Below, piece by piece: positions 45,298-57,746 of a DNA stretch of 64,000 bases. The stretch spans positions 133,513 to 197,512 of the forward strand of contig CH002675.1 in the NCBI GenBank assembly GCA_000149265.1, written 5' to 3'. The position numbers and the translations under genes were made by a program. Source of the DNA: Ciona savignyi (taxonomy: Eukaryota; Chordata; Ascidiacea; Phlebobranchia; Cionidae). A model generated the notes under the pieces. That model was not told the origin of the DNA, did no database searches, and saw only the letters and a list, made by a program, of their open reading frames with translations. Position 1 is the first letter of the stretch, and every line of letters starts with the position of its first letter.

Positions 45298-48200
45298 TTA
45301 GAACGACATGGACTGCATACCGTCGAATGCCGCCCGCGGGTGATTACGCAACTTCCGTCCTTTGCGGCGGTGAAGTCGCATAATTCGTCCCCGGCGTGTT
45401 CGCTCTACCTCCACCTCGCGGGTGAGACGATAGAATTCGTTTAACGCCACCTTGAGCACCATCGACTTCATTTTCGGTTTCATGCGGCCAAGTAACTGGT
45501 TCAGCTTATCTGCGTTTGACCCCCACCCCAATTTAAAATTGGGATTCATTATTTTATGAATCATACGCAGGTACAAGACGGATTGGTTGCACTCGCATTT
45601 TTCCTTTCTGAAATAAATCAAACTTTGTAAAGTGAATGTAAGTTTCGTTTACCCAAGTTTATTTTACATTTTGCCGCAGCAATACTTAATGCAACATTTG
45701 TGCACTGTGACACTCAAAGGTATACGATTTGAAGATAAGTCTTATTTTTGCACTGTAGATTGTACATTATTATATTTAAAAAAATGTTTTTAGCAACACA
45801 AAAAAACTATAAAACTCACGGCCTTGGTCGCAAGAAGCATCTGCAGCGACCCCCCGTGGCCGAATCGGCAAGATGGAGCAAGCGGCTCAGTAGAAGATTT
45901 CTATTGTGCCCCCGTTTTGCACGCGACACACTTTCTGTGATCAGCATGTCAGCAACATGGCGTTTACTGTTACAAAATGGAGCATTCTTATTTTTAATGG
46001 ATTGTCTAGTTTAATTTAAAAAAATATTTGACCTTAATTGTGATTATTACATAAGATCAGAACTGAACAACAGACTAAAATAAAAACGAAAATGAACAAC
46101 AGACTAAAATAAAACTAGAAGTAAGACGTCAGATAAAAACGGATCATCACGATAAGGCAGGCATTAGCAATACAGTTACCACAGTTACCAATACATGTAC
46201 AACTTAGTTTTATTTAAAAGTTAAAAATGGCACACACTAACGATGTGTCCGCCCGGGGGGAACTTCGCCTCAAAGACCTACAAAGTAGGGTATGCCGCAG
46301 ATTTATTGATAAACATTAAAGAACATGATAGCATCCCATAACACAGAATGTCAGCTTATCGCGTTTGTTTAAAGCTTTTTTTAATACACATTTCGTTTTA
46401 TATATTTTGCACAAATGATCCTTTAGCGCATCACTAATTCTTTCAACCAAGCAATGATATATATTTGTACACAAATTAACATTTAAGAAAGCTGTTCCAC
46501 AATTACCGTATGTCTATCATAATGTAAATGTATGTGCAGAATCCATCTTGGTAAGTTGTTGCACATACCAGCATTTCGTTACAATTAGACTGTTCACGTT
46601 TTGTGTAGGTATATCTACGGGAACTTTTCCCAGCAGCTAATCATGCGTCTACAATCTCAAGCTTAAACAAGCACAATGTAAGGCCCATTACCTCGTGAGT
46701 GATTAATTGTATTTCCTGTCCGATAATTTAACCACAATTTTGTAGGGGAAATAAACAGTTATTATCTCGGTAAGTTTACCCTACAACTTTGTTTATCCAG
46801 AATGATTAGCCTTCATACCAGATTATAGTCATAGAGACTAATGCTTGAACAAAACCGAATGATAAATTCGCTTAAAATGGCCTGTACTCTAGAATTGTGG
46901 TGTGTTTTGTGAAGATGGCCGAGGAGATGACTAAGCGTTCGGTTAAACTGGTGGATTAATGTTATTTCTATTTAGGCAGAACGTCAAAATGGTCGAGCGA
47001 AGGTTCTAGTGATCCTGTATTTTATACTTTAGTCCTGGTTACAAATTAAACATCCTGATTTTGGAAATGTGGTAAAGATCATGTCATGCTAAATTATACA
47101 GGTGAAAATAATATTGGTTTTCCATGAGAACGCAAGTACAAAAGTCATTATCTTTTGCAAATTGCGAAATGTTTGTTTTTTTCTTCACTTTTATGATCGA
47201 TCAAAGCTAATGCAACCGCAGTACAAACTCTGGGATGGGATTCACTTCATTATCGACCACTTTAACCGTCGAAAACAAACACTTCTTGACGTCGTTTTAG
47301 TGACAAAGTCAAACATTTCGACTACTGAATTAGATAGCTTTGGCAACTCGCCACTGACCCAAATCGACCGTCAGACCCGATGGCTTGTTTGTGAGTCACG
47401 CCTCATTGCGCAGTTTGTCACGTGACGCGTAACTTCAGCAGCAATCCAGTTTTTACCTGAACCTACATCACGTAATCTACGACGTTTTATATCTTAAAAT
47501 GGCTTGTATATAGGCGTAAGGAATGTATTCAAGGTCTTTTTCAAGCAGACAAAGTATCCCCTTATTATAAGCAAACAAGAATGGCTTAGTGTGCGACATC
47601 AAATTTTTAAAACCTTGCAGACGTGACCGACATGTACCTATGCAATACCAAACCCGTTTGATGGCAGACTGACATATACACGGACATATAAATGTATACG
47701 GATAAACAAGACAACATTAGGTCGACGGTCACGAAAAAAGAGAAACAAAATCTAGTCAATGTGCATTAGCATTTCTTTAAACAACACAAAAAGGCTTTGG
47801 GAGCATTTTAATTATTCAGGGCAGCAGTCACGATGGATTAAGTTGACGACGAGACTGGGAGGCTTCTGATGGGCAATGGGAAGATGAATCGAGCAAGCGA
47901 GTCTTGTCTACAGTTGATGAACCACACAGCTCCGCACACACAAGCCAAGATTAGTCTTTACAAATCTCATGGACGTGACGACTAATTACTTCCATCAGCA
48001 ATTGCTCAAAATTGCGACCTCTTAGTCACGTTCTTTTAACCCCAAAGCAAACAAAGGAAAAAAGATTGGACAAACTCTTTATCTACACCAAGATAAGTCT
48101 TATCAAAGGCATTCATACAATAATACCATATAAGATTTTAAAATTGTAATGTCAACGCAATAAATTTCCCATTTTATGTCCATATATGCAGTGCCGTAAA

Positions 48201-51200
48201 CACCGGAATCTATATCCAATGTAGAACCCGCCTTAGTTTGTACATTGTATGACGCTGTTTTACTTTTATTCTTTGTAGGTTAAATAGATTTACCGGTCCA
48301 ATAAAAGGTTAAGCATGTAAGTATCTTGTGGTTGGTTATGTGTTTTCCTGTTATAACTGCGTGGGTGGTGTTATGAAAGGTAAACGGATAAAGTGTCCAG
48401 GAAAAGGTGCGTTTTGCCATTCGCAACACGAGGTCACTCATTAACACACCATGTAGCTCTGTGAGTAATTCATAAATATTGAACATACATGCATTTTTAC
48501 ATTTTGACGAATATCCGTTAGTTACCGAGGCTGCATGTTGCATTCGGCTATTACTTAAATTGTTAGTTGAAACAATGCAGACTTTAACAAAAATAATACA
48601 TCGAACAATCTCGAGTGAAAACAAAGCGTCCATGCCGACGGTTTTTAAAAATGCAATAAATTGATGACATACGGAAGTGCATAGAGGCTTAGCGTTTAAG
48701 TTTGATTGATTTAAAACGATTTAGTCGTTACACCTGTGTACATCAGGGTAGTCGTAAATTATAACACATGAGTTCGATTTTTCAACCGAAAAACAGCTAA
48801 TTGCGTTCTAATTAGATCTGCAAACTTATTTAGGTAAAAAAAACTTTTGTAGCATATTTTTGGATAAGCGATCTTAAAGCATTAAATTAGTCTTCACTAG
48901 CGTTTCATCAATTATACTAAACGAATTTTAAACGTGTACATATTATTACACTTTTAACTTTGAGACACCTAAGGATAATGCTGATTAAATAAAACCAACA
49001 TGTCGAAATGTCTTATAATTAAAAGTGTAATTAATATTGGATTTTTATATATTGCTTTGACTATCTTGCAATCCCTGCTTTCTGCCCGGAAATTTAGGGT
49101 TTTATTTATTACTTTCTTTAGGGACCATTTGAAATACCAAATAAACATATCCGACACAAACCAGTCACGGGAACTAAAATTCTTGTTTAACTATAAAACG
49201 TCTTCGTTAAAACGCAACATTTATTTTTCAATAAAAAATTGATAAATCATTTACTCATAGGTTTACCGGCAAATGTAAGAGTTTGCACAACATGTCGGAA
49301 CCTAAGCAGTTTTTGCATGTCAGGAATGTATTGGGATGCACGTGTCATACCTCGCTTGTTAAGGCTGTTTTAGGTAATTAAGTTTTATGTCAGGGTTGAC
49401 GCGACCTCGCACACCCGAATTGCTGTCTTTTGGAAAACACGATTCGCTGTGTCTTCAAAATCTCATGAGTTTCTTATATTGTGAACACACAGACATGCTT
49501 TTAATGAAGACTGACAAGAACTTGTATTGCTTTCACCTTTAATGTAGCAATTATTACGAAACACAATTTGACAGCTAATTTAAGTTCGTTTAATGCCAAC
49601 TAACAACACACGCACTTTGTAATGCAACTCGTTTTATCTTTTAAAGTTTGAAATAGGACCAAAAATACAGATGGTATGCTTGTCAAACTTAATAAGATTA
49701 GGGAAATACAGTGTACTAACAAGTGTCGGCATATGTGCCAATTTTAGAGACCGTAAGGAAACGTGGTGCATATGGACAGCTGGTGCGGTTTACCACGGTT
49801 TATTTTGGTTGCAATATCTAAAACAACTATGGCGAATGGGGGATATAGCATGCATATTGCATTCCTGTTTCAAAAATCTTTAGCAAGTTTGTTTGGGTAG
49901 GTATAAATTTTTATGAAGCTTTGGTACAAGTTAAAGGCGTGCGGCGAGAGGTAAACGCCGTATACCTCGCCGAATTGCCGAAATGTTGGGTTGACTGTTT
50001 AACCAGCCTTTAGTCGTTTAAATACAAACCCATACACGCCTTTGTTGAGGCGGCTAACAGTAGAAAGATCAAAGCGCGGCAAATACTTGATCCGTAAAAC
50101 AAACACGCAATTAGCCAACTGCTTTAGTCGATGTTTGAATCCTATCCAAACTTTTCGAAGGTTTAGGAAGATAGGAAATCTAATCCCGATATATATGTAG
50201 AAGTTCCTGTTGTATATATTTGTCCACAAATGAACATGACAGTGCATTATCCGTCCAACTGCCATTTTTTTAAATAGATTGTATACAAATACTTCTTGGG
50301 TTATAAATGTATTTTACTTATAGACATTGTAAAACGTAGGTTCAACTCCTAAACGGTTTTGGACAGCTGACGCAATACTACATAAGCCAAACCCACCGAA
50401 GGCGTTGTCTTGTCTGTCCAATCAAATTCGTGTATTATTGCTCAATTTAAAACTTTGTGTGAGAAACTTTTACACGGACTTAAAAGCGTAAATTACTTAA
50501 CCAGGCATTTGGACTTTTTTAAAAACGCCCACACTAGAACAGATGAATGTTTGTGCACAAGGAATGGGACTATAGAATTTTGAAATGCCACGCTAATAGA
50601 CAAGTCCAGTTTCAATAGACTTTGACGATACACTTTGATGATGTTTTCCATCTTGCTAAAAGCTTTCGTTGCAACTGCCAAATCTGTTTTTATTTGAAGT
50701 GTTTAAGCTACGTGCCGAAGCAGGAACGCCCGTAGCAACGAACCGATTGACGTTTGAAAACAGACGATTCCTGCACAAATTCAGCCAGTACACTATCGGC
50801 GATTGAAGGGAGGCCTTTGTTCCCCGGATCCCCGTCATAAATTCCGTTGGAATGATAATATTTTACATTTGCTGGGACCGCTGGCAAAAAAAAAACAATT
50901 TTATCATCAGTAAAATTAACTTTTCCTCTATATAGCGAAATGTTCTTAATGATCCAATATTTTTTACATCACATAAATTTCGCACAAGTTTTATTTCATC
51001 CCATCCTTTTCTGGGTATTTTAGGAATATATGACTTTATACACGCAGAACGTTTGCGTTGGTAAATTGATAAATTGAACTTAAAATGAACCGAATTGTCG
51101 TAAAATTTTATTTTACACCACGTTGTATTTATTTATATGCTTCAATGCAATAAAGAATAAAAACAAGAACAAGGGAAAAACGGCTGATGTTAGAATCTAC

Positions 51201-54200
51201 GATAAATACTATGATTCCAGAATAAAACAAGCCATGACCCGGACATATAGCCTACAGCCATAATAGTACTTTGGCTACACCGCAAACTCATCGAGGTCTT
51301 TTAAAAGTCAATTAACCTAGAATCCGTGATGTAATTCACTAATACAACCATAACACGACATACCTGAGCATACAAACTAGCACACACGAAAGCTTACAAA
51401 GGATGTAAGGCCACAATCGATCGTAATTAAACCGGTCATTAATTTACTCTTAAGTTATCATACTGTATATAATTGTAAAACAGTGAACCCATTACGAAAT
51501 TGAACGTATTAATTACAAGAAATTGGTCAGGATCAACACAAGATTTTATGCGGTCAGTGCTTTGGTTTCCCTTAACGTCAGTACCAGACACTGTTAAAGT
51601 GAACTATACAAAGAATAAAGGATCCTATATATCATCTAAAACTTGTAGTGAACCTTACACAAAATATAACATCTCAATTTTATGGGAATATTCTGCATTC
51701 TTAACCGCATTTCGTCAAATTACCTTTATAACTTTTTAACTTTTTTACTATTATCAATCACTACAGCCGATTTTTTCCTGGTTACTTTTAAGCAAATTTG
51801 TTCTCTCAAAGTCACTCCTAAAGTTTGAAAACAAATACCGAAATATTGTTACTAAGACGTTTTCAGAAATGATAAATCAAACACCAAATCAATCAACAAA
51901 ATGAATATAACTGAGGCTCCGTTATTTATGTTGTTTATGTTTTATTAAAATGTTATAAGGTTACAGTGACCTATGTGCACACTGATGTAATTCTAGCCTT
52001 AAATAAATAAAAATTCGAGCTTAGTATTTACAGAGCACATAACTCAATACAGCATAGTACGAAGTCGAAACCAACTCCCAGGATACCACCACATTTCTCA
52101 GAAACACAGAGAAGTATGGAGTATGCCCGAATGATTGTAAAACACACAGTTTATAATGTTATTTAAGTATATTGAAACCTTTATCGTTTGATAATGGTCT
52201 AAACATATAGAAACTTCTGTTTAACTTCTTGTTTAGAATTATCGTACTCGTTTGACGCAGTTGCGATAACGATAACGATCAACCATGACGCTGTTCGCTG
52301 TTGAAACGACACGAATCACAAGGCTCCTTATTTTCCAATATATCAAGCTTATGTGATTGTCATTTAATCAAACGCAATTTCGCAGTATTGCGCCAAAACA
52401 AGAGAACCAGATAACTAATTATGATCTGTGGGGTACGGTGCTGTGGCAGAATGGTAAACGGTACCGATACACATACTACTGATTTGTATATAAAAACGGC
52501 CATTGTGACGTACTATCACAGAGTCCGATAAAATCTGGGCAATGGTTTTTGCGATGGAATTATATAGCTGCGATTTAAAAACGAATTTGGTGACAATCCC
52601 ATTAAGGGTTTTCAACTTGGAACGGAAACTTAGAAAAAATTAAACCATAACTATTTACCCATGAGTAAGTAAATGGAGGTCGGTAATACAGTAAAAGTTA
52701 TCCATCAACTACTCACTTCTGACCATTGTGGTGTGTTTAGTTATTGATGTTATTTAAAAAAGTAATTATCCCATTCTTCGAAAGGGCGACAGTATAACAC
52801 GTGTGATACTCTATAAAATAAAAAAACGTAATGATCCAGTTAAAATGATAAAACGATGTAAAATGTTCGTTTGTTTATAGAGGATTAGCAGCGGTAAGGC
52901 AAAAGTGAACGTTAACGCTTGTCTGAACATTTGTGGTCCTTGAAAAATTCGGTCTTGGCAGCACTATTGAGTATTCTAGATTCGGGTTTGATCTATTTGT
53001 TAAAATCAGTTTAAAATGCTGCACAATCCACCACAGCTATTTCTCTAAGCTTTAGACAGAGAAGAGCGATTCGCTTCCCACTAAACTTTCCGTAGGATAA
53101 GACCAAGCATTGTTGCTGCCTTGATAGCTTAAATACGATTTTGAGTAGCTTCCAAATTTCGGATAACTTTGTTTACGTTTGTTTATTTGTAGTATTAAAC
53201 TTATCTGATTTGCTTAAATTTTAAACACGCGGAAGTCAAGTCAGTTATCAACTCATTTAAAACCATAAACACATACGAATGGAAACATGGTATAAGAAGT
53301 TACAATTGTGATTGAATAATCATAGCTAGCTAAACAGAAAACAAATATATAATGGAGGATAATAAATCTTGTCGAATGCTAGGGACACTCAATGAAATGT
53401 GTAATTATGGTATTTGTGGGTTTGTGGGATGTAGCTTAAACCGAAATTTCGGTTAACCGATTATTTTCTTTGTCGTCAGTTAAATTTTAATCTGCTTATG
53501 TTTATTCATTACATAGCAAATAATGTCCTTTTCTGGTATTTCACCAATAAAATGTAACAAATGCAAACAAAAAAGTCAAATTTAACGAACTGATTTGATT
53601 TAATAAAGTTCAATCGGGAAAGTCCAAAATCTAGCATCTCAAATGGGACAAAGTTTTTTAATTTTTAATTACGTAAACTTTTGGCCATCAATAGTAATTT
53701 AGGATTACCAAAAATCTTTTAATTAAACTGTCGGATCTCATTATTTGATTTTGCACATTATTTAAGCAAAGAGATTTAAAGCGATTATCAAATTATTTAT
53801 CAATGTTGTTTTAGTGAAATCCAGTGCCAACTTTAGCGCGAAAATTGGCACTGATAAAAATCAATTTTAAAATGTTTTTTTGTGACGTATGAGGTCAATA
53901 GAAAAAGTTCTTTATGACGACATTGCCTAACGATAATAATATTTACAGTGTAAAGCCACACCTTTAATGGTATATTGTTTATCTCTTTAATTTTTTTAAT
54001 TTCATTAATTTGTAACACGTAGGTAAGTCAGTAAACAATAAACATATGTTTAAAAAAATGTTTTAAATCAATTGAAGTAACTATCACGGTTTTTATTACG
54101 ACAAAAGAAGTATTTACCGAACAATTTATAATATACGGGGCCGACAAAACGAATAGATAGGATATTCATGTTTATACCGTGAATGAAAAAAAACAATATG

Positions 54201-55390
54201 ATTAACACACGGACAATCGCCAGATCACCTCGTGCCCACCGTAGGATTACCATTGCAGTGTGTTGTGTATGATTGTGATGTTCCTTCATATTATAGAACC
54301 CGCTTGGTTCAGGCAATGTCTGTTAAGTACCTTGCCAGAGGACACACCCAACAAGCGACCAATTACGTACCTGCAACCCTTCGACAGAAAAGCGAAACAC
54401 TAACCGACCAGACTAATCGTTCGGACATATTCTACCAAATAACATGAGGACAAATGGTCCAAAAAGAACCATGCGATTACCTAAGCTAACTAAAACGTCT
54501 AAAAGGCGCATATTACCCAATTTCCGGGTTTTTATTCGACCTTGCAAGGTAAGCTTGCCGGGAAGATATTCTTAAATTCAGAAAACAAAGTTCATTTGGA
54601 CATGAGGTTCTACAGGATGAGCTTATACACATACGAAGTAGATGTGAAACATGCAACGACGACGGAACGATACGTCCGTTAAGCAAATGGGTCTAAATCC
54701 TAAAATAACCTGGTCACACATATACCCCACCGCAAAATACTAGGTATACCGCATTGCAAATACAAGGCTAATACAGTTTAACATCTCTGACTGCATACGC
54801 TTGCGCAACGTCGTGTAGTTTCTTTACCAGTAAACCTCATTAATGTTCGGTATCTAATATTTGTATACTATGAGCAATATCGCGGTTCCAATATGCCTAC
54901 GTGATGCCAGTCATGAAGAATTAGATTACGAAATTTAAAACCCAACGTTTAGTCACATTTGGAGGGAAATTTATATTTGATCGACGGAAATTCAACTAAG
55001 TGCTGGGATATTAATAGTACCTTCGTCTAAGTTTAGTCACTGTGTGCGAGTTCTAGCAACATTGTATAATCAAGTTTATATATTCTAATAAAAAGACCAA
55101 GACAGCAAAATTCAAGTGAATATATAAGTATATTGCCATACGTAAACAGTGATCTATAGTTTAAGTTTAAGCACTTGTACCAGATCAATATATGTGAACA
55201 AACATTGATTCTTCGTAAAGCAAGGCATAAATTCAACATAGACTAGAGTTAATAGGGCCTACCTATGTTTCAGTTACCTTCTCAGTTTTTTATTCTGCGC
55301 GGTTTTCGAAGCGGCACATTGACACCAGATCACCAACACTAGAATAAAGACAATCACTGATATTCTAGTTCTTGTCTTTTGTGACGTCAT
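45298..55390 (-). CDS. Secreted peptide precursor, candidate parathyroid-hormone/TIP39-like hormone
   Basis: Three-exon model: 55390-55278, 45966-45820, 45607-45298; 190 codons including the stop, phases fit at both junctions. Residues 1-27 are a signal peptide with the hydrophobic core ISVIVFILVLVIW. A short basic pro-segment (SKTAQNKKLRS) leads to Lys-Arg. The intron falls one base before that Lys-Arg, as I recall for vertebrate PTH genes. After it comes HVADMLITESVSRAKRGHN then RNLLLSRLLHLADS. Counting from His1, Val2, Ala3, Asp4, Ile7, Arg13, Arg20, Leu24 and Leu28 fall at or near PTH/PTHrP/TIP39 key positions. Against this: Trp23 is absent, an inner Lys-Arg could cut the peptide, and the C-terminal part has CRC and CEC motifs plus a long basic tail (RRGRIMRLHRRKGRKLR) unlike PTH, though PTHrP also has a basic tail. 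The secreted-precursor reading is firmer than the PTH assignment. Confidence 0.55.
45967..55277. other. Large first intron of the peptide-precursor gene
   Basis: 9.3-kb intron, AT-rich, with a GC-richer block at about 47200-47450 without a convincing exon on either strand. It contains a 26-bp tandem duplication (tgaacaacagactaaaataa) near 46065-46115 and a full minus-strand SINE (54155-54420). Nothing else was recognised. Confidence 0.5.
54155..54420 (-). mobile_element. tRNA-derived SINE, near full length, minus orientation
   Basis: Read on the minus strand: head cgattagtctggtcggttag, B-box gaagggttgcaggtacgtaa, then ggtcgcttgttgggtgtgtc, ccaagcgggttctataatat, gtgggcacgaggtgatctgg, and the tail ataaacatgaatatcctatc. 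It lies in the large intron of the peptide-precursor gene, in the same orientation as that gene. Confidence 0.75.
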
Positions 55391-57746
55391 TAACGCAACA
55401 GTGGGTAGAACGCTTTCAATAAAGCTTTCAGAAAGAAATAATATTTGGAAATTCAATATTAGTGCACTATGGTTGCCTACTGCAGACTCTCAGCACACCG
55501 GTCAATTTTTGTTTAGTGTACAACCTACAGCTGCATAAAAAAAACATTCACATATGTTTAAAAGATATGCTAAATCATAAAACTCTGCCTTTCATACCCG
55601 TTCACGCGGTGAGTGCTTGGGCCTAAATGCTGTGCCTTCTCTCTGTGTACCGACTGAGATGACCGCAAAACGTAGCTTTTTTTCTCGTACTAGACTGACA
55701 GGAGCGTCTCATTTGACTGAGACTGAAGGAGTTATTTTGGCACTGGGTTCATTTAAGTTTGTCGTACATATTCCCACCCTTGTTATACACAAATCTGAAC
55801 AGGGCCTTAATTTTATATCGTGTTCATTGTGTATTGACTAATTGGAAAAGTATGTTTCACTTTTCGTTTGGTTTTCGTTGGTCTATTCATGCGAATCACT
55901 CTGCACATTTATGCTGCAGCTAAATAGTTATTAATAAATCATACCACACCCTAGACCAGGCTATCAGTGCGGATTACTTTGCTAAAATTCCATGTTAAAA
56001 TAAACACACCTACTAGCTGGGATGTAAAAGTAAATATCACCACTCACCCGAAGCAAATATTGCTCGTTAATAAAGTGTTCAAATATCAGTGATTGTCTCC
56101 CGCCACAACGTTAAAGTCAAGTTAATGTTTAACCTATGGTCAAAACATGTTTTTACCGCAGCGAATTCAATGTGAAAAAAATTATATTGTGTGTTACTGA
56201 TTTTGATTTTAATGTATATATAAAACGTTTTATTTTATTTTCTAGTTCTTTCCCTTAGCACTTTCTGAATGGTTATGTCCATTGGAAAAAACACTTACGT
56301 TGCCCTAATCCAACGCATTCAAACGAACCAATAAAAAAATGAAGTAAAAGTTTTAAACACTCTTCTTTGGCAACTCGACTATAGGCACCAGGTAATCTGA
56401 CGACTTCCTGTGGAATGAGAACTGTCGTTGTCCTACCCAAAAGGGTTTTATTGGGTATCCCAAACTTATCCAATGCTTATTTGCCATTTGACCACATTAC
56501 TTACACGCGATTAAGGTATCTGATGTTAGCTGGTAAACATATCCTACTTCAAATGGCGTAACACATTTATCAAACCGAAAATGCGTCGCAGGAGTACTTG
56601 TGCAGCCCTTGTTTATCACCATTAATATAAAACTTCTAGGCTCAAAGGAGTTCAAAAACGGCGGATCTGTAAATTTATGATAAGAAATCCCAATAAGCCA
56701 TACTATAGTTTCTACTCCGGTAAAAAAAGAAATGCCGGTAGTTCTGCCTACATTACTAAACGGCGGTGAAAGCTTTTTCAACTGAAGCGTAAACCAAAAA
56801 ACTTTAATATGTTTACATAAGAAAGGTATGGCAGTTGTAAAAGGATGTTGTTAATTAAAGAGGATATTTCTGTTTAACAAGGGTTTAAAGATCGTTAATG
56901 CTGTTTGTGACTTAGTTGACCTTGACTAAGTATGTTTACTTTTTTAATATTTAGTGCACCACAAATTGGTATAAATCCTGATTTTCATTTTCAAGGATTC
57001 AGGTACGTTGAATAGTTATTCACATAGTAGGCCATCACCTGTTTTAAGTTTAACCGTCTGTTTTTGTCGTATGTGTCATGCTAACACAGTTGGCATGGGG
57101 TACGAAAACAAAATACAGAATATGTTGTTTTAATAACGTGCTTGGCACTTAAAATACGGCAAACTTAAATCCCTAATGACTACTTAACTGTCTCTAGGGT
57201 TTTTGAACTTGAGTTTATAGTCTAAGTGGCCCCTTCTCAATTATGCCGTAACCATATTTTGTGCACTTAAAATTTCTAAAAGTCCTTGATTCTTTTTGAA
57301 AAATCGATTTATTTGTATAACCTTTGGACAAAAAACACAAATTAGAAGCATAAAATTAAACAAATATGACGTGTTCTTTAAATTAATCTTTGCAATATGC
57401 GTGGTAAGCATTGCACTAAAAGTACGTTTAAAAATAAATAATATCGGTATATTTATTCAATAACTTATTGCACTAACAACGCTTTATTTCGTATTACGTT
57501 TTAATATAAGAAAACCTAAACATTTCTATACCATAATTCTAAACTATTAAAAAAATGATTGTGTTTAAATTTCTAAAGTGAATTGTTCTAAATTTGTTGT
57601 ATGTAGTAAGATTTTTAGCAGTAAAGAGTCCAAAGCCAAAATTGCATTCTTGGTATTTAGATGTTCAATTTCATTTTAAATTTTGAACCGTCTAAATATT
57701 TAAAAGCATGATTTTAGATTTTGGCTTTTACTGTTGTGTATCATCT
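55391..57746. other. Intergenic region between the peptide precursor and the M13 peptidase
   Basis: Both genes are on the minus strand, so this should hold the 3' UTR of the M13 gene and the promoter of the peptide gene. Two minus-strand open frames (56473-56273 and 56781-56497) have fairly natural composition (for example KFGIPNKTLLGRTTTVLIPQ) but no recognised homolog and no splice junction in matching phase. Confidence 0.45.

Noticed and set aside
48280-48633. 117-codon minus-strand frame with a hydrophobic start as an alternative first exon of the peptide gene
   Set aside because: No donor in the needed phase was found, whereas the exon at 55390-55278 has a better signal peptide and exactly the right phase.
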